Positions 60,121 through 64,000 of a stretch of 64,000 nt of DNA are shown here, one piece after another; position 1 is the stretch's first letter; each line of letters opens with the position of its first letter. The position numbers and the translations under genes were made by a program. Below the pieces are notes generated by a model. It did no database searches. It was not told the DNA's origin and worked only from the letters and a program-made list of their open reading frames with translations. The DNA comes from Methylonatrum kenyense (GTDB lineage: Bacteria; Pseudomonadota; Gammaproteobacteria; Nitrococcales; Aquisalimonadaceae), in contig NZ_JALPKO010000006.1 of assembly GCF_023195885.1 (NCBI RefSeq), positions 153,034 through 217,033 of the forward strand, in the 5' to 3' direction.

Positions 60121-61821
60121 ATGAAAAATCGTACGCACAAGGTTTGCGCTATTGCTGGTTTAATGTTGGCAGCTCCGTTCGCCCTATCGAATGCGAATGC
60201 TGTTGGCAATAAGAATGTCGATCTTGTAATCAAGATTGTACTTGATCAGGTGCGTGGCGAATGGCCCATGCAGCAATACGAACATCTTGACGGAGGGTTG
60301 AGGTACTTAATTGACGAAGGGATGTATTTCCCAAACACGGAGTACAAGCATGCAACCACCTTTACCGCCGTTGGTCATGCCGTTATTGGAACTGGCGCGC
60401 CGGCAGCCTTGCACGGCCTTCCAGGGAACGATTGGGCGGACCGTGTAACCGGTGAGCGCGTTTATTGCGTGGAGGACGACAGCGTGGAATCGCTGGATTC
60501 GGATCAAGATCCGCGTTCACCGAAAAATCTTACGGCAACGACCGCGTCGGATGAGATAAAGATGGCCTTCGGTGGTGAACCGAAAGTATGGGGTGTTTCG
60601 ATAAAAGATCGGGGCACCATTCTGCACGCAGGTAATTATGCAGACGCGGCCTTCTGGTATGACACCAGTGAAGGAACATTTTTTACGTCCAGCTATTACA
60701 TGGACGAGACGCCTGGTTGGGTGCAAGAGTGGAACGCCGCCGGGCACGCGGATCGCTATCGGGATAAACAGTGGGACCTGCTGCATCCAGCAAAGACCTA
60801 TAGTGTAGATCCAGCGCATGAGCACGGCTTCGGCATCTATGGATGGGAGCCAGGCATCCCGAAGAGCTACGAGCCGCCCGAAGATGGTCGATATTACGCC
60901 GGGCTTCGCTTCAACCCGGCGGGCGATGAGCTGACCCTCGATTTCGCAAAGGAAATCATCAACAACGAGAACTTGGGGCAGCGTAATACCACCGACGTGC
61001 TTGCTCTTGGCCTGTCCAACCTTGACTACATAGGTCATGCCTACGGGATTCGGAGTCTGGAATACGAGGATCACTTCCGTCGCGTTGATCAAATGCTTGG
61101 CGACTTCTTCGACCACGTCGATGAGACCGTGGGATTGGACAGGACGTTAATCGTATTGACCTCGGATCACGGCAGTCCCGATGCGCCGGAATACTATGCC
61201 GACGTGTTGGAAGTCGATGCTGTTCGCCTGCGTCCCGATGATTTCATGGACGGTGCGAATCAGCGCGCCCGCGATCATTACGGTATCGATGACGATCTGA
61301 TCTTTGCCTTCTGGAACCCGATGCTTTATTTCGATCCGGAGGTGCTCGAACGTCACGATATCGACCGCGAGGAAGCGCAACTCATCATCGCCGACTACAT
61401 GCGTGAGGATGAGGAGGGCATCGCGTTCGCAGTAGCCAGGTCCCATATCGAAAAAGGCTGGGTTCCGAACGTGCATCCGTGGCCAGGTGTGGAACGCGCA
61501 TTCCATCCTGAACGTTCGGGAGACGTGATCTTCATCCAGTCCCAGTTCGGGTACCTGTACTTCGACCCCGACATGTTCGCGACGATGCACGGTTCTCCAT
61601 ATGCCTACGACTATGTCGTTCCTGCGTTCTTCGCCGGTCCGGACATTCCGCGCGGAAAACTTGTGGACGACACGGTCTTCGTGGACCAGATCGCACGCAC
61701 GATTACGCAGTATCTCGGTGCGGGTACTCCGTCGGGGACGGATGTTGGCCCGATTTCCCAAGTGCTCCGGGATCGCCCAGTGGGCAACCGGTCTCTCGTG
61801 CCCAGTGGTAACGGGCAGTAA
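60121..61821 (+). CDS. pafA: PafA-type alkaline phosphatase (type I phosphodiesterase superfamily)
   Basis: A 566-residue periplasmic phosphomonoesterase resembling the Elizabethkingia/Flavobacterium PafA enzyme. The signal peptide ends ANA (about 28). The metal Asp and DQVR are in IVLDQVRGEW. The Thr nucleophile (Thr80) is in HATTFTAVGH. GNDWADRV follows, and Lys162-Asp-Arg164 in IKDRGTI match PafA's substrate-binding Lys162/Arg164. Remaining metal ligands: NLDYIGHAYG, TSDHGSPDAPEYY and MHGSPYAYD. AAGGAGG lies six bases upstream of ATG. It faces the response-regulator operon and precedes a phosphate-type porin, pointing to phosphate-ester scavenging. Confidence 0.88.
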   Translation: MKNRTHKVCAIAGLMLAAPFALSNANAVGNKNVDLVIKIVLDQVRGEWPMQQYEHLDGGLRYLIDEGMYFPNTEYKHATTFTAVGHAVIGTGAPAALHGLPGNDWADRVTGERVYCVEDDSVESLDSDQDPRSPKNLTATTASDEIKMAFGGEPKVWGVSIKDRGTILHAGNYADAAFWYDTSEGTFFTSSYYMDETPGWVQEWNAAGHADRYRDKQWDLLHPAKTYSVDPAHEHGFGIYGWEPGIPKSYEPPEDGRYYAGLRFNPAGDELTLDFAKEIINNENLGQRNTTDVLALGLSNLDYIGHAYGIRSLEYEDHFRRVDQMLGDFFDHVDETVGLDRTLIVLTSDHGSPDAPEYYADVLEVDAVRLRPDDFMDGANQRARDHYGIDDDLIFAFWNPMLYFDPEVLERHDIDREEAQLIIADYMREDEEGIAFAVARSHIEKGWVPNVHPWPGVERAFHPERSGDVIFIQSQFGYLYFDPDMFATMHGSPYAYDYVVPAFFAGPDIPRGKLVDDTVFVDQIARTITQYLGAGTPSGTDVGPISQVLRDRPVGNRSLVPSGNGQ

Positions 61822-61855
61822 GGATCAACGTTTGTTCGGGCATCCTGCAAGTCGC

Positions 61856-61884
61856 ATCTGACCGGGCGACAGGCCCGGTCAGAT
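61856..61884 (+). terminator. 12-bp perfect stem-loop between the phosphatase and porin genes
   Basis: ATCTGACCGGGC (61856-61867) pairs with GCCCGGTCAGAT (61873-61884) around a GACAG loop. No T-run follows, so it could stabilise the upstream mRNA or only partly terminate, keeping both genes on one transcript. Confidence 0.55.
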
Positions 61885-61920
61885 CCTCCGACCGATGGGG
61901 TACTCCAGGGGGACAGGAAG

Positions 61921-63159
61921 ATGAAAAAAATTAGCTTGAAATCGAATGATAACCGGTTGGCAATGGACGGTGCCATTAATTCCGGTGCGGCATCGAAGGG
62001 AGTTTCTATCCTCGGTTTTTCGCTGTTGATCGGAGCGGCATTGACCCTACCTGGCAATGCCTTCGCCACATCAGTCAGCGCTAGTGAGACGGGGGGCTTC
62101 ACAATCACCTCACCCGATGAGCGATTCAGCTTCTCATTTGGTAATCGGGCGCAGCTTCGTTATGACTACATAGACGCCGATGATGGCGATGATGTAAGCA
62201 ACTTTCGACTGCGTCGGTTGCGTCCGGCTGTTAGCGGCCACGTCTACACTCCGGACTTGACCTATATAATTGTTCCGGACATCGCCAATAGCTTCACGAT
62301 GCTAGTGGCTGCCATGAACTACCGGTTTACGGACCAGTTCCAGGTTCGCGTTGGTCAAGCTAAGACGCCTTACGGATACGAGCGATACACATCTTCCGGA
62401 CGGCTCAGTTTCGTTGACCGATCGCTTACAACGACATTCGATCATGCCTTTCCAATTGGGATTACGGCGCACGGCAACATTCCGGAGGCTGCGGGCCTGA
62501 CGTACGAGGTTGGAGTTTTTAATCAGGGGGAGCGAAACCAAAACAACTTCGACAACAGGCACCGGCTCGTTGGCCGTCTCGATTTTGAGCCTTTCGGGTC
62601 GATGCACCCACGGCGTCTCTCATATCCCGACGCTCCGATCGACGATATGCGGTTTCGCGTTGGGGTGGCGGGGTCAATCTCTCGGACCGATCTGAACCTG
62701 ATCGACGACAGAGGCAGCCTCAGCGGCTTTGAGGAAACCGCGCTCCTCTCCCTTCAAGCGCAACCGGGATTCGTCCGGGGCGACCTGAGACACGTCGATA
62801 TCTGGGCAATCAACCCGGACTTTGGCGTTCAAATCCAGCAATTCTCTCTTCATGGGGAATTACACTATATGGAAGCCGACCCAAATGGGACTGGTGACCG
62901 CAAAGCCGAAATTCTCGGCTGGATGGCGCAAGCCGGTTTATTCCTTACTCCCGAATGGCAGGTTGTGGCCCGCTATAGCGAGGTCGACGAAGACAACTTC
63001 GACGCCCCTGGAGTCGATGCCCAGGAGTGGCGCGTCGGTCTCAATTGGTTTTACGACGGTCACGGGCTCAAGGTGCAAGCCGACATTGGGCAGTTCGAGG
63101 ATAAAGTCACTCGCGACGAGGACACCGAGTTTCGGCTTCAGGCTCAAATCACGTTTTGA
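61921..63159 (+). CDS. Phosphate-selective porin, OprO/OprP family
   Basis: 412 residues; outer-membrane beta-barrel. A long N-terminal extension leads to a signal helix (VSILGFSLLIGAALTL) and cleavage near FATS (about 49). The barrel begins RFSFSFGNRAQLRYDYIDAD, with FRLRRLRPAVSGHVY, FRVRVGQAKTPYGYER-like strands and SFVDRSLTTTFDH typical of OprO/OprP. It ends in a terminal Phe (RLQAQITF), the usual outer-membrane targeting signal. A basic FRLRRLRP strand may form part of an anion path. Follows the PafA-type gene by 99 bases. Confidence 0.88.
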   Translation: MKKISLKSNDNRLAMDGAINSGAASKGVSILGFSLLIGAALTLPGNAFATSVSASETGGFTITSPDERFSFSFGNRAQLRYDYIDADDGDDVSNFRLRRLRPAVSGHVYTPDLTYIIVPDIANSFTMLVAAMNYRFTDQFQVRVGQAKTPYGYERYTSSGRLSFVDRSLTTTFDHAFPIGITAHGNIPEAAGLTYEVGVFNQGERNQNNFDNRHRLVGRLDFEPFGSMHPRRLSYPDAPIDDMRFRVGVAGSISRTDLNLIDDRGSLSGFEETALLSLQAQPGFVRGDLRHVDIWAINPDFGVQIQQFSLHGELHYMEADPNGTGDRKAEILGWMAQAGLFLTPEWQVVARYSEVDEDNFDAPGVDAQEWRVGLNWFYDGHGLKVQADIGQFEDKVTRDEDTEFRLQAQITF

Positions 63160-63328
63160 ACGAGAGCGGGGGAGCACATTTTCCGGATTCTGGAATCTCT
63201 GATTCCACATAGGACAGGCAACTGTGGCTCCCTCGTCCTTCTTTATTACGGCCTGTTCCGATTTAACCTCGATGACTGCATCTCGAGAGTCGCAATCGGT
63301 TTCACAGTTGTCATTGGGGCCAATCGAC

Positions 63329-63667
63329 ATGAGCCAAGGGTTGAACGCACCTCGCATGATCGGAAACGGCAGCTCTGGATTGAAAGCGGTATTCCGAGCG
63401 TTGAGTGTCACGCTCTTAATCGGCTGTGTCTTAGGCATCTACTCGGTCGGTGCCGTTGTTCACGATCATGAAATTCAAAACGACGCACTCGATTGCCCCG
63501 TCTGCCAGATTGTTGGTTACAAGGCTGGCGCCTGCAATGGCATTGGAGGTTCACCACTGCTATTCGATACCCGGACAGCCTGCAATTGTCGTCATTTTGG
63601 TGGTCCCCCGGTCACATCGCACTCAATTTCTCTGCGCCCTCCGCTTCGTGGGCCACCCGCCCTCTGA
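63329..63667 (+). CDS. Small membrane protein with HDHE...CPVCQ motif
   Basis: 112 residues from ATG 63329 (GTG 63224 is an in-frame alternative that would add 35 unremarkable residues). One transmembrane or signal helix (LSVTLLIGCVLGIYSVGAVV) is followed at once by HDHEIQNDALDCPVCQ, two His and two Cys that could bind a metal, then further Cys residues. Short proteins with a helix followed by such His/Cys clusters are often found just before TonB-dependent receptor genes; function not established. It sits between the porin and a TonB receptor. Confidence 0.55.
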   Translation: MSQGLNAPRMIGNGSSGLKAVFRALSVTLLIGCVLGIYSVGAVVHDHEIQNDALDCPVCQIVGYKAGACNGIGGSPLLFDTRTACNCRHFGGPPVTSHSISLRPPLRGPPAL

Positions 63668-63817
63668 TCGTTCCCGCATACCGAATTTAAGACAAGGCAT
63701 CTCGAGGTCCTGAAAGGCAGGCGTACGGATTCACGCCTGACAGGTCCCATTTTCCTCATGTCGCGGTTGAAGCGGCGCGGCTCGGACGAGTCGCTACGGG
63801 CGAAGAGGGTAATGCTC

Positions 63818-64000
63818 ATGAAACTCCCGACTCTTATAATTGTTTCGGCTGGGTTCTCAATGGTGATTCCAACCGGAGCGCAAGCCCAGCAGGATGAGCG
63901 ATCCGGCCAACTGGTGCTGTCACCGGTAACCGTCACCGCGGACCCGTTCGGTGTCCGCATAGTGGACGACCTGGTGTCGTCGACCACGGTGATCAGCGGC
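63818..64000 (+). CDS. TonB-dependent outer-membrane receptor, N-terminal part (truncated by window end)
   Basis: The first 61 codons are visible. The signal peptide is LPTLIIVSAGFSMVIPTGAQA. Shortly after comes SPVTVTADPFG, which looks like a TonB box leading into a plug domain (VVDDLVSSTTVISG-like). ATG 63818 has AGAGGG eight bases upstream; ATG 63812 is an alternative. Substrate cannot be inferred from this piece; the preceding small His/Cys protein hints at a metal or metal complex. Confidence 0.75.
   Translation, partial: MKLPTLIIVSAGFSMVIPTGAQAQQDERSGQLVLSPVTVTADPFGVRIVDDLVSSTTVISG

Noticed and set aside
63450..63713. Two further plus-strand frames overlapping the small His/Cys protein gene
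   Set aside because: They lack a signal helix or any motif; the 63329-63667 frame explains the region better.

Overview
The window is a 64 kb piece of a high-GC gammaproteobacterial chromosome. The gene orders recA-recX-alaS-lysC-csrA-tRNA-Ser, lol-DUF2062-comEC-exbBD-lpxK-kdsB-ptp-rne-rluC-sppA-maf and yceD-rpmF-plsX-fabHDG-acpP-fabF-pabC-mltG-tmk-holB-pilZ-tatD are the arrangement known from pseudomonads and purple-sulfur-type gammaproteobacteria. The genus cannot be fixed from sequence alone; a free-living aquatic or halophilic Chromatiales-like organism is a reasonable guess.

Region 1 (1-7.0 kb) holds DNA repair and translation housekeeping (recA end, recX, alaS, lysC, csrA), tRNA-Ser(GCU), a foldback duplication of that tRNA's 3' end, a pair of 116-bp repeats, a secreted protein built from six Cys-pair repeats, and tRNA-Arg(ACG). 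Region 2 (7.0-10.3 kb) looks like an inserted islet. It has an IS481-type transposase remnant, a GAF-PAS-LOV-GGDEF-EAL blue-light/c-di-GMP protein, and the broken C-terminal end of an unrelated gene at the far junction. Region 3 (10.5-17.7 kb) carries a quinone-oxidoreductase-like gene, an esterase, the queC-queE-queD operon for 7-deazaguanine synthesis, transaldolase, a FleQ-type regulator and sfsA.

Region 4 (17.8-43.7 kb) is the cell-envelope and fatty-acid core. It covers lipoprotein sorting (one Lol permease plus LolD), ComEC, ExbB/ExbD, lipid A and KDO enzymes, RNase E, RluC, a signal-peptide peptidase, the plsX-fab-acpP cluster, MltG, Tmk, HolB, PilZ and TatD. Most neighbours overlap by 1-11 bases and are probably co-transcribed.

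Region 5 (43.7-53.3 kb) is accessory. Short dispersed repeats surround a class V aminotransferase gene and a uspA gene, followed by a TetR regulator with its own palindromic operator and a complete MFP-RND-OMF efflux system. Region 6 (53.5-64 kb) starts with a MocR-type regulator. It then has a leftward operon of LuxR-type response regulator, PhnD-like periplasmic binding protein and CACHE-HAMP-PAS hybrid kinase. Divergent from it, across an AT-rich gap, are a PafA-type phosphatase, an OprO/OprP-type porin, a small membrane protein with a His/Cys cluster, and the start of a TonB-dependent receptor. This reads as an oxyanion or phosphate-ester sensing and scavenging locus and is the most interesting part of the window.

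c-di-GMP-related proteins recur (LOV-GGDEF-EAL, FleQ-like, PilZ), but PilZ and FleQ both show changes in the positions that matter for ligand binding or sigma-54 activation. All functional calls come from reading motifs and recalling families; no database search was possible.
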